Both the position numbers and the translations under genes were made by a program. From Sipunculus nudus (lineage: Eukaryota; Annelida; Sipuncula; Golfingiida; Sipunculidae): a DNA stretch of 64,000 nt. Of the stretch, positions 22,947 to 35,019 are shown in pieces; the first letter of the stretch is position 1, and every line of letters begins with the position of its first letter. The stretch is taken from NCBI GenBank assembly GCA_026874595.1, contig CM049313.1, positions 53,769,659-53,833,658 of the forward strand, written 5' to 3'. The notes below the pieces were generated by a model that was given only the letters and a program-made list of their open reading frames with translations, did not search any database and had not been told where the DNA came from.

Positions 22947-23942
22947 AAGGAGCCGATATAAAAAGTGACAGTCGTCAGTCTGAGTCGTGCAAATCATGTC
23001 GACAGCCAGTTCAAGTGATCTCTGTTTGTTTTGTATCCATGGCAATGTGTCAGAGGTCAAAGATTGCTTATCTTTAATGACTGCATGTGATACACACGTT
23101 TTACGTTTTCAGTTGACTAGTAACTGGCAACATATTTATCAAGGTTCTTTAAAAATCTGGAACCTTAATATAATGTCTCAAGTACATAAAATTCTGCTTG
23201 ATTGGTAACACAGGTATTTAATGAATTTAAGGAAGAAGTGATTAAATAAGCTGATGAAACCAGACTACTTTAAAAGCTTGTGTTAACTTGTGACCATTAG
23301 GCCTCGTCACTCATCTTAATTAGACTCGGCCATGATGGCCGTGTCATAAGACAATTCGAAAGACAATGATTTTTATTATTAATAATAATACATAGTTTAT
23401 GTTACCCGAAAATGAACAGTTGTTATAATAAAAGAATCAGATCTTGTAAAGGATTATAATAATTCCAACTGGTTCCATGTTCTCTTTGGTCCTCGTCTAA
23501 TTGTTAAGATTTGCACATATAATTAATTCATATAATGATGGATATACCTCGTGTAGTGTATGGTGACATCACGAAAATAGAACCTTCGCGAAACACAGAA
23601 GAAGTGGAAATCGCAAATATTTAGCACCGTGAATATAAACCAAACCACAGTATATGAGTAAGAATGGCCTCATTTGGATTTCCAGGCACAGAGGAGCATG
23701 GAAAAATATTAATGGTAACCCAATAGTATAAAGCTCAAATAACTGACAGTCAGCTGAGTTTAAATAGCATGTATGTCGATGCTTGTGTAATACATGTAAA
23801 CAGAGAAAAAAAATCCATTTAGCCCTAGATATCTGTACCATTACCCACACACTGCTACACCTTTAAGAATATTCACTCTGCTATAATGATAGTATAAAGT
23901 GCTATTTTCAATAAATATATCCAGTTGAGATCATTTGTTAGT

Positions 23943-24180
23943 CTTTTTAGCTCAGCTGACTTTTAATCATGCTGAGCTATAGCGTAACCCCTTTATCATT
24001 CGCCCTTCCGTCCGATAAGCTGATTAAGCTGTCTTTCCGTAAGCACGACACTAATCGTAACCTTGGACTCGAAACTTTGAACTTTAATTATCCAGGGAGG
24101 TCCTAATAAAAAAATCTCCATGGGAACCTGAAATATTGTCACTGTGACCTTATATCATTCGAGTAATAGGGATTGTTTTT
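23943..24180. repeat. Dispersed repeat (AGCTCAGCTGAC type), copy 2
   Basis: Starts CTTTTTAGCTCAGCTGAC and continues through GAGCTATAGCG, a CCAGGGAGGTC block and TCACTGTGACC. The same series recurs in the copy starting at 24498. Confidence 0.6.
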
Positions 24181-24497
24181 GCACCCCAGAATAATTAAAA
24201 AAATGGATACAAAATCTCCAGAGAGACTGCCCAGTTACATCAATGTTCCCTGCTTCTTAACTGTTGGTTCATCTGGTGTCCTAAAACTTGGACTGTTTAT
24301 TGATCATAAATTGTTTCATCAGTTGCTGCATCTGTATTTTTTCTATTTACATCCATTTTCACCTATTTTGAAACAGATTTCAATTTACAGCAATCATATC
24401 AGTTTCTCAGCTGTGATTTAATCTAGTATCATTAAACCTTATATGTTCATTGACCATGACTTCTTTCATCAGTTGCATAAAGCTGGTAGCAACACCT

Positions 24498-24800
24498 GTA
24501 TTTGTTATCTCAGTTGACTTTAAGTCATGGTGAGCTATAGCGATGGGTCGTCCTGCAGCAAACCACCCCGTAAGCATAACCATTCCTTCCATAACCATTC
24601 GAATTGAATTTTATAACTTAACAACCAGGGAGGTCTTGGAGAAATCGCCTTGAAAACTGGAAACTAATTCACAGTGACTACACTTTTTAGTACCATAAAA
24701 ACCGGACTCTTCAAAGCGTTGTAAATTGTTTCAACCATTACCTCAGATGAGCTTGAAAAACAATGACCTTGACCTTGATCTTCAAGTACAAGTCCGAGGA
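24498..24800. repeat. Dispersed repeat (AGCTCAGCTGAC type), copy 3
   Basis: Parallel to copy 2: TCAGTTGACTTTAAGTCA, GAGCTATAGCG, ACCAGGGAGGTC, CACAGTGACTAC, then TGACCTTGACCTTGATCTTC. It lies about 550 bp downstream in the same orientation. Confidence 0.6.
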
Positions 24801-25745
24801 AAAAAGGTAATTTCCGCCACAGTTTAGCAGATATAGGGGCCCATGGTTAGACATCTGCTTGTTCTTGCGAGAAAAAAGCCAGGTCAGCCTGAAAATATTT
24901 TCAGAAATCTTATTATGTTCTTGTATAATCTGTAAAGACCATTCATGATTGGATTCATTGTGACCAATCATTCAAGGAAGAAACTTGTGACTTTCGTGTC
25001 AAAGGTAAAGATTACATCTGAGATTAATCTCAATTTGGTTTTCAGATGATAAAATTCCTATTATGAATGTAAGTCAATTACTAGTAGGTCATAATAGTAA
25101 GCTCAGCGTTATGACCTATGGGTTTACCCATTTTTTCATAATCTTCTTAAAATTCCGACCATTTCTGCAAACGTAATAAATGGAAAATTTGAAAACTATT
25201 GGCCAACGAGGGCCTAATTATATTCCATCCTGAAATTTTATATATAAAAATAGCTTTCACAGACATAATACCCATTAACTCACATTATTTTCATTTTTTA
25301 TAGATATTTTTAGCTATATGTACACGGTTCATAAAATGCAGTAGATACAGTCAGAATATAAACCAATAAGGGAAAAACATAGGCCTAATTAAGCTTTCAC
25401 CACAGAATATAAAGGGAATGTCAGTAAATGACGCGTTGAGTCATGTGGGTATATATTGAACAAAACTAGACTGAACTAAACCGACACATAAAGTTTTATA
25501 GACCAATATGTACATTAATTACACGATAATTATATAAGATAAGCATATATATATATATATATATATATCAGATATATAATCTACCGATTCTACTTATATA
25601 GTTTTAAGACTTCGATAGGAGTGAGAGGTATTATCGCAATCAATAAGTATTAGCAAAAATCACCTATTGAGAACATTATTTAATAAGAAAATCATATTCC
25701 TCTGGCCAAAGGACGATATAACAAGAGTACAAATATTTAATAAAT
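24801..25745. other. Non-coding, (AT)n at 25546-25568
   Basis: No gene or recognisable repeat apart from the short (AT)n array. Confidence 0.4.
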
Positions 25746-26230
25746 ATGGAAACCTTGTACAAAATATTACATGCACCTCGCTGCTGAGATATGGAAGTTC
25801 TCTACCATGAGAGTGAGAAAGAAGTCAATATCCTCTAGATTATTTAAGTAAGATGATTCGTTAACAGAAATATACTGTTTATGAATATCCATAAGTTTTT
25901 GCGTTCATCAGATGTTGCGTCACACAATATAATTACATGAATTGCATGGATTTTTTACATTTGTTCACATAAATGACATAACAGTGGAGGCGCATTATTC
26001 TCACGCGGCAAGCAGTTTACGAGACATGAAAAACTATTCAGTAACCTTGGTACTTCAAGGGTAAAATACTTTGGCTCAAGCTGTACCCGTCCCATTCTGA
26101 TAAGACACATCTTCCAGATTTCAAAACTGATAGCTATGTGATATTTGAGATGAATAAACTTGACCTTAGGAAGTCACGACGCAGACCTCGTTTTGGGAGG
26201 GGGGTTGGCCTGATGTTTGACGAACGTGAC
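25745..26230 (+). repeat. Outlying patch of duplication A (partner about 55735-55945)
   Basis: Shares CTTGTA-AAA-ATTAC, CCCAT-ATTCTGATAAGACA, a TTTCAAA block and GACGCAGACC-CG-TTG in the same order with 55.74-55.92 kb. It suggests the A/C duplication once reached past 26.2 kb, with the 23.2-25.7 kb part now unalignable by eye. Confidence 0.5.
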
Positions 26231-26482
26231 CTGTAACCATATACTGGTTAAACCTCCTTGCGAGAGGAGTGTTAAGTGTTTATACTTGCACCAGCGGGTC
26301 AGTTAATTAGATTCTCAAACAGACGAGTCTGTGATAGCTACATGTATGACGGTAATATATTAAATTAAAGTATGTACTTGAACATGAAGTATACATAGCC
26401 CGATAAAAATACTTGACCAAACAAATAACCACTCAAGGCATGCGACAATTCGATGCCTGGTATGGAGCTCACACAGGTATGG

Positions 26483-26518
<36 letters not shown>

Positions 26519-26900
26519 CCACACACACAAACACACACATACATGTCCTCAGGCGGTTTACTCCTATTATTGACCCGCAAAATTAACCTTGCATGGATTA
26601 TCGATCAGTCGTTTATTTTACATTCAATCAATATATATATATGATATATAGGATATCTAGTTCATAATATACAAATAGCTGTATTTTACTGACAATATCT
26701 AAGATTCCTTGTGCCTAATTATAAACAATCATTATTATATTAGTTGTTAAATAAATGTTGACAAATTTTAATTTCAAAAACTTTATGTATGCTTATTATG
26801 GAAGCAAGACATGGAGTGGAATATTCCAGAGTAATTTTGAAATGCCCTAAAATACATTTTGTTTATATCAATATAATTGAAAAAGGATATATATATATAT
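26231..26900. other. Non-coding with (CT)n(CA)n at 26483-26540
   Basis: Compound CT/CA microsatellite and AT-rich DNA; no gene seen. Confidence 0.5.
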
Positions 26901-27651
26901 TGTTACAGGTGTCCCTTTTATTGTGTGCAGCGGTCTTACAGATGATTGTTTTATTGTGCACACGGATGTTCCATGTTCTGTTGGCATTTGGTTTGTGTAG
27001 CACGCGTAGCACGTTGCCGTGGCAGCATCGCCTGGCCGGGCCGGGCTGGCCAACGTGTGAACCCTGACAGGGCGTTCTCTGTTCGAGATGTTTCCTGTAA
27101 CGTATGTACTGTGTATTATGTATTATTCTTTTCGATTGTTCGTAAAAGGGAATTTTCCAGAGTTTTCGGATGACAGGTTATAAATAGGGGCTGTGTTTTT
27201 AGAGCCGAGAGAGAGGTTAGAGAATATTCCAGCGGACACAGAAGCGTGTTTGTCAGTTTGTGGGACCTATTCCGATAAGTGCGGCAATTATAGATTTTCT
27301 TCTGGATGTGTGACGAATCTTGTTTGGTCTTCAGTTTACTTTCGGGATTGTTACAAGAGCTTTACACTGGACTGTTATTCTCCGAGAGAATTTGTGTTAG
27401 CTGTTCGCCCGGCTTATACATCTTAAAGAACTTATCGCTGTGACAGTGGTGGTATCCAGGTACTGTGCACTTTGTTTATTTTACTGTGTGATTGTATTGA
27501 TTTGTTGTTATACTGCTGTTATACTGTGTAATTGTATTGATTTAGTGTATTGTAATGTTAGGGTTGTTTTAAGAATAAATTATGTTTATTTTTTAACAAA
27601 GAACACTTCTTTATTCATTCCCCTAGACATTTCACGCTGCCTAGTGTTACA
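26901..27651 (+). mobile_element. Lone LTR of a retrotransposon (751 bp)
   Basis: The unit begins TGTTACAGGTGTCCC and ends CCTAGTGTTACA (TG...CA). It is more GC-rich than its flanks and carries promoter and poly(A) elements in LTR order: TATAAATA at 27179-27186, then AATAAA at 27574-27579 about 75 nt before the end. No gag or pol frames and no primer-binding site follow, so it is a solo LTR or a truncated end. I could not find a clean target duplication; TGTTACAG occurs at both boundaries. A 77-codon frame (27193-27426) inside has no recognisable domain and would be R/U5 sequence. Confidence 0.55.
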
Positions 27652-27659
27652 GAGTCTGA

Positions 27660-28330
27660 TTTTTTTTCTCAAATACAAAATTTATGTTCATCACGCATAC
27701 GTGATCTGTTGATATTAGGTTCCATAACAATATATGTTACAGTGAATGGTTTAAGTCAGAAAAATACCCTTTCAGTAAATACGTGTAATTACTGATTAAC
27801 CCGGGGAACATGTGTATTTACTGAAAAGTCTGTATTTCCACAAAGTCACGGCAAGGTATTTATTTATTTATTACAACATCTTTCAGGGTAGCCTTTATCA
27901 GAATAAAATTCTGTTTACAGAAGGGCCCTGTAATACATAGATACATCACAATAAAATACAATATTCAATAAGTCCATAAACTAAAATTATATCTTACAAT
28001 CACACAATTTTAAGCGAAAACGCGGTGACGTAAACACAGCTAAAGTTAAAGTACAAATATATGTGGTCAAGTTTCGTTATGAAAAGTATGCAACAGAGTT
28101 GCAAAATACATAAAACGAAGTTAAAATACAAATAAAGCACAATTGTGTACAATAAAAATGAAATGTATATATAACAGACTACATAAGATGCGCATAAGTA
28201 CGGAAATGAAAAATTAGATGACGCTCAAATATTAGTATTATTTAGCTGTATACAAGTAGAAAATGAAAGGTAATTATTCTATCTTGGTATTATATGCAAG
28301 GAGATATGTGCGCGCTAGCCTTTCAAAGCT
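27660..28330. other. Non-coding flank between LTR and LINE remnant
   Basis: AT-rich DNA without an open frame. A TTTATTTATTTATTACAACATCTTTCAGG phrase near 27857-27885 and the following stretch may be the 3' end of the minus-strand LINE remnant that starts at 28.33 kb. Confidence 0.3.
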
Positions 28331-28332
28331 CT

Positions 28333-28713
28333 TTAGATATACTGATGAACATCACGGGTAAAAGTAAAGTTCTCAATAAGATAAGAGGGGGCGAGTCCAT
28401 TGATACATTTATTTGTCAATATCGATAAAAGATAATTGTATCGTTGCTCTATATTCATCCATCCATTGTCATGGATAATTGCCAAGCTGCTGTGCGAGTG
28501 ATCATAAATGCCTGAGATAATTCTGGCTGCTCGGCCCTGAAGCCGCTGAATTGGAAGACGAAATGTACGAGCACAATTTCCCCAAACAGTAAGGCCATAG
28601 TCAATGTTTGGTTGAATGAACGCGTGATAATATGTATTCAAATATATTTTAGGGAGAAATTTGCTAATTCGGTGCAGTAGTCCTATCTTAGAGCATAATT
28701 TCTTTATTACTAC
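28333..28713 (-). pseudogene. LINE reverse-transcriptase C-terminal fragment (CR1/jockey-like)
   Basis: The minus-strand frame is open from 28713 to a stop at 28333, about 126 residues. It contains the segment after the RT thumb typical of non-LTR elements: KIGLLHRISKFLP, YYHAFIQPNIDYGLTVWGN, LQGRAARIISG and LAPSYL. There is no RT catalytic motif here and no start; it is a 5'-truncated retrotransposon copy. Clade is a guess from these motifs. A second fragment with the upstream RT part lies at 30916-31930 on the same strand. Confidence 0.75.
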
Positions 28714-28854
28714 TTATGTCACATATTTCACATATTAACTGACAGAAAAGTCACAGGCAACAATCTTATTAATTCATCAATACTAACAAAATTCAGACTA
28801 CAATGTATGAAGGTTCTATACGTGTCATCATTAATATATACCAGTATATCTATG

Positions 28855-28925
28855 CTGAATACTGACAATCAATAATATGGTATTACCCGACCTATATGGT
28901 ATTACCCATCAGAACAGTGAAGAAA
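28855..28925 (+). repeat. Single outlying unit of the 80-bp tandem repeat at 30.0-30.7 kb
   Basis: Contains ATGCTGAATACTGACAATCA, TATGGTATTACCCGACC and CATCAGAACAGTGA, the core words of the array 1.1 kb downstream. Confidence 0.7.
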
Positions 28926-29421
28926 GCACATAATTAAACTAGCTGATAAACCCGGTATTCCGGGCTTTTTACCGGGTTGGGGAGATGTATTAATTGACAG
29001 ATTTGTTGGATCCTTTTTTTATTTAAAAATTAAAAGAAAATATAGATTTTAAGTGGTTTACAGTCTAAATACTATATGTACAGATATTTTGTTAACATTT
29101 ATTTTGTGGCGCTGTGCTTGTGGTAAGGAATTCATACACCGTAATGTTGACCTTGAAGACCTGGTCAGTGGTGATTTTTACATCAATTTGCTAACCGGAA
29201 TGGGACCCGGGGGCACTCCGGGTTTTCGATGACCTTTGACTGATTACTTTTTTTGGACGTTTAAAGTAAAGGTTAATGTGAGGAAGACATTAATTCAACA
29301 TAGCTTAACTTAACCTCTAATTTAATCAGAGTAAGAAGACATGAAAGATGAATTAAATGTACGTTTTAAGGCAAGGAATGGTTCCTGAAGAGAGAAACGG
29401 AAATGTGCATACCTCGTTAGT

Positions 29422-29625
29422 AGCAGAAGCGGACCGAAGGGGAGTCCAGAGTTTCGGTCCCCCTTTTCAGCTGCAACCTTTATTAATCATATCAGACCAA
29501 TTTTGAGGCCTAGAACGTTCGCCCCCAGCCCAACCCTTTTCCGGAAATGGAGACCTTGTATTGGGTTTTGTCATTAATCCTCCTGGGGTGAACCCCTCCT
29601 TTTCGTAAAGCGAGCCAGAGCCATG
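29422..29625 (-). mobile_element. hAT-like MITE family, copy 2
   Basis: Reverse-complement relative to copy 1: shares the GGAGGGGTTCA, GGAGGATTAATGACAAAACCC and GACCAATTTT-type words and the CAGCTGAAAAGGGGG segment. The poly-G tract is short here. Part of it is read by a 67-codon minus-strand frame, which is not a gene. Confidence 0.5.
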
Positions 29626-30015
29626 TATTTTTCACATTGAATGACCACACACGTGGGTCAGAGCCTTTGTCAAATGTCAGCCAAAACATGCATAAATCCG
29701 GCACTGGAAGCAAGGTTATTCATAATCATGTGCACAGTAGTCCTCAAATCGGCTTAATTCTGGGCTTGAGGTCACCAAGAAAATCCGGTCTTTGCCGAAG
29801 GCAGTTCGGCTGTTTTCGGTGATGGCCTCCGCTCAAAATCGCTCGAAATGATGTGTACATTAAAATTAATTAATTATAATATCGACCGTGTCATTAAGAG
29901 AACAATAACCTTTAAAATGAGGTATGGCACAGTATCATACGCAACGCGGTTTCAGTGAACATTGCGAACAGAGTTGGACCGAATTCCTTTTATAGTATTA
30001 GATTAGTCCTCACTT

Positions 30016-30700
30016 ATTGGTACATTTTTATGCTACTGTTATGCTGAATACTACCAATCATTTATATGGTATTGCCCATCAGAACAGTAAGCATATAATT
30101 AGATTAGTCATCATTAATTGGTACAATTCATGCTGCAATTATGCTGATTACAACCGATCATTTATATGGTATGAGCGGACCGATATATGGTATTACCATC
30201 AGAACAGTGAGGTAAGCGTATTATAAATTTGGTCCTAATTTATTGGTATAATTAATGCTACAATCATGCTTAATACTACCAATCATTTATATGGTATTAC
30301 CCGACCGATATGGTATTACCATCACAACAGTGAAGTTGCTAATATGCTGAATACTAGAAATCATTTATATGGTATTAACCGACCGATATGGTATTACCAT
30401 CGGAACAGGGAGGTTGCTTTTATGCTGAATTCTTTGCAATTATTAATATGGTATTACTCGACCGATATGCTTTTACCATCTGAACAGGGAGGTTGCTTTT
30501 GTGCTGAATTCTTTGCAATCATTTATATGGTATTACTCGACCGATATGGTATTACCGATCCGAACAATGAAGATGCATATAATAAATTTAGTCCTCAATT
30601 GGTGGTACAATTTATGCTACTATTTTGCTGAATACAAGAACTCATATATATGGTATTAACCGACCGATACGGTATTATCATCCGTATCATGTTGGTGGAC
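30016..30700 (+). repeat. ~80-bp tandem repeat (TATGGTATTACCCGACCGATATGG core)
   Basis: Seven or so units. The words CATTTATATGGTATTA, ACCGACCGATATGG and CATC-GAACAG-GA recur at 80-81 bp spacing between 30283 and 30524, with wider spacing (100-123 bp) at the edges. An open frame (30266-30631) reads through several units as repeated MLNT-NHLYGI-RPIWYY phrases because the unit is near 81 bp. I see no gene signals around it. Confidence 0.85.
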
Positions 30701-30915
30701 TTGACGATCAAACGTGAACCGGTCGGTCATATAGAATGGACATAAGTTATTCAGACATTTAAACATAAGGATGCGAGTCAGATATTCATATTTTTGTTCA
30801 ACTGATTTAATGCCATGGAACTGGCGGATATCTGTAATGCTACATTCATGATTAAAATAACGACATATAATACGTGAGAGTATTAGAATGAGAGTCAGAC
30901 ATGAAGAAGACGCAT

Positions 30916-31930
30916 TTACAAATATTGAGAAGCCGTAAAGTCAATATTTACCTGAATCAGGCCAGTGTATATTTTCAATGCAGTGTCTTTAGGATTGTAT
31001 CTACTGCACCTAAAGAGGGCACATAATTTAGGGGAGAGCTGTTTGCATACCTGTTTAGACTGACCCGACGATGTTAGGTTTTCATTCTGTACTAACCCAA
31101 AGTAAGTGATACTGTTAGATTGTTTGATGGGCTGGACAAATCCTGTGATCCTAAGGTCCATAGTCTCCATAGAACGTGATCTCATGAAAAGGATGGTTGA
31201 TGTGTTTCGATATTGATTGAAAGCTTATTATCATAAAACTATTTCGATATAATAGTGATCCCGTGTTGAAGTTCCTGCCTAATTTTTTTTAGGATCATTA
31301 CTTGTAAAGTAAAAAATAATGGTGTCATCCGCAAAAAGATTACATTGACAATTGCCAGTGATTCCAGTAATATCATATACAAAAATAAAAAATAATATGG
31401 TACCTAATACAGCACCATGAGGTATTCTAATTTTCAAAGGATGCTGTGAAGCTACTGCGTTACCTTATTTTTTTCATAAAAATCCATCGGAAAGATAGTT
31501 CATAATTAGTTCATATGATTTTCCATGGAAATCGTAATGTTTTATTTTTACAATAGAATGTCTTGACTGTCAAAGCATTTTCTTGAGATCGAAAAAGCAA
31601 GCGCCTGTGAAACGTTTAGTATCGATTGCTTGGAGCCAGTTGTCCACAAATTTATGTAAACTTTTTCGAGTCGAATTTTTTTTTTCAAGAAAGCAGATTG
31701 ATCATGCGTTATTATGTTATGCCGATTTAAATGATATAAAATTTGAGCATGTAGAATATGCATGCTAAATGAGGAAGAACAGAAAAAGGCCGATAATTAT
31801 TATTATATTTTTTGGGCTTTTACTTTTGTATACGGTAGTGATTCTTGCCAATTTCCATTCAGTGGGAAAGGTAGCTTCACTGACACACCGATTAAATAAG
31901 GCGGCTTAGCTGACGCATAATATATGTGAA
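30916..31930 (-). pseudogene. Degraded LINE reverse transcriptase with FADD motif
   Basis: Read right to left, three pieces in different frames give the ordered RT blocks of a non-LTR retrotransposon: a WKLARI-like and YRPISVL-like region (about 31870-31780), HLNRHNIITHDQSAFLKK and a KCFD block (31763-31548), IPHGAVLGTILF then the catalytic LFADDTIIFY (FADD at 31335-31324), then YFGLVQNENL, CKQLSPKLCALFR, YNPKDTALKIYTGLIQ (to 30916). Frameshifts and stops separate the pieces, so it is dead. Upstream ORF1/endonuclease sequence was not found. It overlaps in content with the fragment at 28333-28713 (both contain the IQ-NID block), so they are probably two insertions or a duplicated copy. Confidence 0.8.
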
Positions 31931-33170
31931 CTATTCTCACCAGAATGGAATCTAAGATAAAACCTTCGACAATTTTCTACCTGCCTACATATAAAGGTAT
32001 GAAATTAAGTAAATTTGCATGTTCACTAATTCAGCTGAGCAAATAATCTGAAACAACTTACTTAGTAAGCAGATAATAGTCCTTTCTGCTCTTTTTTCCT
32101 GGACTCTGCAGCTGCTGCTTTTAACATCATTCAGAAGGTTGAAGTACGGTTGGCATTCTGTGGTATTTCCATACAGAATTTTGCATTCATACTTTTTTCA
32201 TAACTTTGGATCATAATATAACTACAAATCGATATTTGCGCTTTTTCTTTCGGTATCTTGGATAAACTGCGGTCATTTTAAAACCAGCGCCATATATTAC
32301 TCAAAAATCGTCATTTTTTACAGGGTTATTGCAAGAAGAATTTGAAAATCCTCAATAGAAAACTTATCTTTGTTGAGTCATGGGTATTTTCCTGTAGAAA
32401 CAATTTGAACTACCAAAAATGTTGCCCTTTACATATATTATAAGATAATTTGCATAAATTTGCATATTTTAATGAATCAGTGGAATTATAAAATAAATAA
32501 ACCTCTTGATTATTTGGCTATAGAAAGAATTAAGTAATTATGGTACAAATCATTCAAACTTGATCAGATACAACATATGTCTATATAAAGTCTTATGTGT
32601 TTTTAAATAATGAAGTGCAGCTTAATTATGCAAAATAGGCAACTTATTGAGATTAAAGGAAGTGGTATTTTCATAAGAATATAAAAAAATAAAACGTTGC
32701 TTAGTAATTTTCTTGTAGCGGTTATATGTCCACTTATCTATTGTAAAAATGTATAATTGTTTTTACTTTTAAAGCTTATTTACATAATTGTGTCATGTAA
32801 TAACTAAATTTCATATATATGAACATTTGCATGCATATTATCCACGGGAATAGCGAAAATGATTGGATTTTTTTTAATTGAATGTAATTTAGAAACATAT
32901 ACATTGTATTTAATGGATTAATAACTGCTTACTTAGGTTATTGGTTATTCCCTGGATTAATTGATGAATTAACAATTTGCTAATTTGCTCAATAATAACT
33001 CTCCGGGGCCCATCTTGGGTTTTCGTGCAATTCAAAGTCACTGGCCGGAAATAAACCCCATTGGTGATCCCTTCTCCAAAGACTATTGTCTATTGTGCAA
33101 AAGGAGATCGCGCATGAGAAGAAAAATTCGAAAAAAAGATCTTTTAAAGAATCATAAATACCAAATGGTT
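31931..33170. other. Non-coding, AT-rich; nothing recognised
   Basis: Strongly AT-rich (many TTTTA and AATTA words) with no splice-bounded open segment. The 84-codon frame 32985-33239 has no recognisable motif. Confidence 0.45.
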
Positions 33171-33174
33171 TGGA

Positions 33175-33301
33175 GTGGCAGATCCAGGATAGAGGCGCTA
33201 ATATTCCGTTGGCGTTTGTTTGTAATTGTGGAAACTTAATTTTTATATATAAATATATTTATATATAAATAAATCATTTCTACATTATGTATTTCAGTGT
33301 A

Positions 33302-33344
<43 letters not shown>

Positions 33345-33421
33345 TTAAATTACATTTAAAAACCGGGAAGTGGGGGAATGGCCCTCTGCCCCCCCCCCCC
33401 CCCCCTTGACTACGCTCCTAT
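33175..33421 (+). mobile_element. Possible hAT-like MITE family copy with AT insertion
   Basis: Left end GAGTGGCAGATCCAGGAT and right end CCCCCTTGACTACGCTCCTA after a 17-nt poly-C run (33389-33405) resemble the termini of the family at 13.4 kb. The interior is replaced by AT-rich repeat (33240-33350). Weak copy. Confidence 0.35.
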
Positions 33422-33493
33422 AGTGAATGCACTGTCTGTTTTACTGGAAAACATTAACTCAGCTTTCAAACAGGGATGGTTTTAGGCGATGGG

Positions 33494-33495
<2 letters not shown>

Positions 33496-33554
<59 letters not shown>
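33496..33554. repeat. (AT)n microsatellite
   Basis: Pure TA array of about 58 bp. Confidence 0.95.
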
Positions 33555-33557
<3 letters not shown>

Positions 33558-33559
33558 CC

Positions 33560-34287
33560 ATATTAAATGTACTTCATACTATAATTCTACCACGGACTTC
33601 TGCGCAGCGGGATTGCCCGACCATGTGAGTGGTCAGTTTTTGAGTGCTATACTGTACTACAATGCAAGATAAAAGGTTTCTTTCCTGGCGAATTCACGTT
33701 CTCGGAGGGCAACTTTAAATAACGACGTTCAACATAATATATTTTCACATAAAAATTATTTCATTTATCATATAAAAATTCTCTGGCCAATCTCTTGGCT
33801 TCAATAAGAATTTTATGCATAACACCATACATAGGGATATGTTAATATATAGATAAAACTGTACGGATTGCCGTTATTTTAGACATCAGTATGTTCCGTG
33901 TTTGTCCGAAGACATTCCACCATTCGTACCGGAACGTATTCGTCCAAGTCATCCAGACTCAGACACAAGGTCAATTCAAATACAAAACACATACACCAAA
34001 TTTCGTCTTCAAAGAGGTCTTATGACGGTGAAATTGTACAAGAAAGACATTAAGCTATATATGAAAGATTATTTGACATTCAGAACTAACTGTTCACCCC
34101 AAGCATTGCATAGCACGGGTAATTGCTAGTCATAACTTGAACAGCTGCTGATTATTTACTTTACGGCTATTTCAACAGTTGCTTATCATTTCCCTTATTA
34201 GCCGTAATATGTGTTGTTTCTCATTTTTTAAATATTTCACATATTTAAGTTATTTATCACTTAATTTGCTTTTATATATATATCAAT

Positions 34288-34341
<54 letters not shown>

Positions 34342-35015
34342 ATTAATATCAAATTTAAATAGCGATACTGATTGGAAAATTTAATAAAATGATGTTATTT
34401 GAGAGCGTTTATTCAGTGTGATTAAATGGTTTGTCTGCTTCTAATTTTTTCTCTAGTTAATAAATAATTTACTTATATGTACATACAATGAGAAGCTGGT
34501 CGAATAATGATCAGTTGTGGGTATTTGGTGCAAAATAATACATCCATTCGTTATTGATGCCAAGGTATGATAGACAAATTTAATATGTACTTTATAAATA
34601 AATTAACTTGATTCACCAGTTTAAGGGAACATTTTAATTCATGCATAACAGCATAAATAAATATAAATATTAATCAGAGAATGAGAACTCATGTTCGTGT
34701 GATGTTTGGCTGAAAGTGAATGAATATGATATTAATCCAATTGTATTGGTGTTGCATGATTGCCATGGAGCCTATTTTCAGGGCTTAATTTGCAATAAAA
34801 TAAGCAAATATCCCAGTGATAAGCCAATGTGGTCACAGAATGATAAAAATGTGAACCATCTGAGCAAGAACTGTGATAGAACTTCATGCAGTAACGTATG
34901 GTATACAAAAAATGGGCAGTGTTTGAGTAAACGTCACTTACAATGGTGATAAATTGTTAATGATATTGGCGTTTTATAAATTACCGATACTAGAAGATAT
35001 ATAGAAATATAAGGG
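33560..35015. other. Non-coding, (AT)n near 34260-34345
   Basis: No gene recognised. Open frames at 33902-34129 and 34716-34949 lack domains, signal peptides or splice context that I can defend. Confidence 0.4.
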
Positions 35016-35019
35016 TGCC

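Larger units (their letters stand above)
19545..23210 (+). repeat. Segmental duplication, copy A
   Basis: Aligns in direct orientation with 46.6-54.8 kb (copy C). Its left part (19545-20775) also aligns, inverted, with 35020-37150 (copy B). Shared landmarks are GTCCACGTGTG and CGAGTTGAACTAAATACAAGACCA near 19985-20080, AGCGCCATCTC near 20320 followed by ACAGGGAAACAAAA, AAATCGTTCAGAGTTTGAGTACT near 20495, and the whole gene 22855-21477 with its flanks. Copy A lacks about 0.8 kb near 19830 that B and C share, and lacks the Helitron-like insertion present in C. Confidence 0.85.

Noticed and set aside
30266-30631. 121-codon frame with repeated YGI-RPIWYY phrases
   Set aside because: Arises because the tandem unit is close to a multiple of three; no start context, splice sites or domain.
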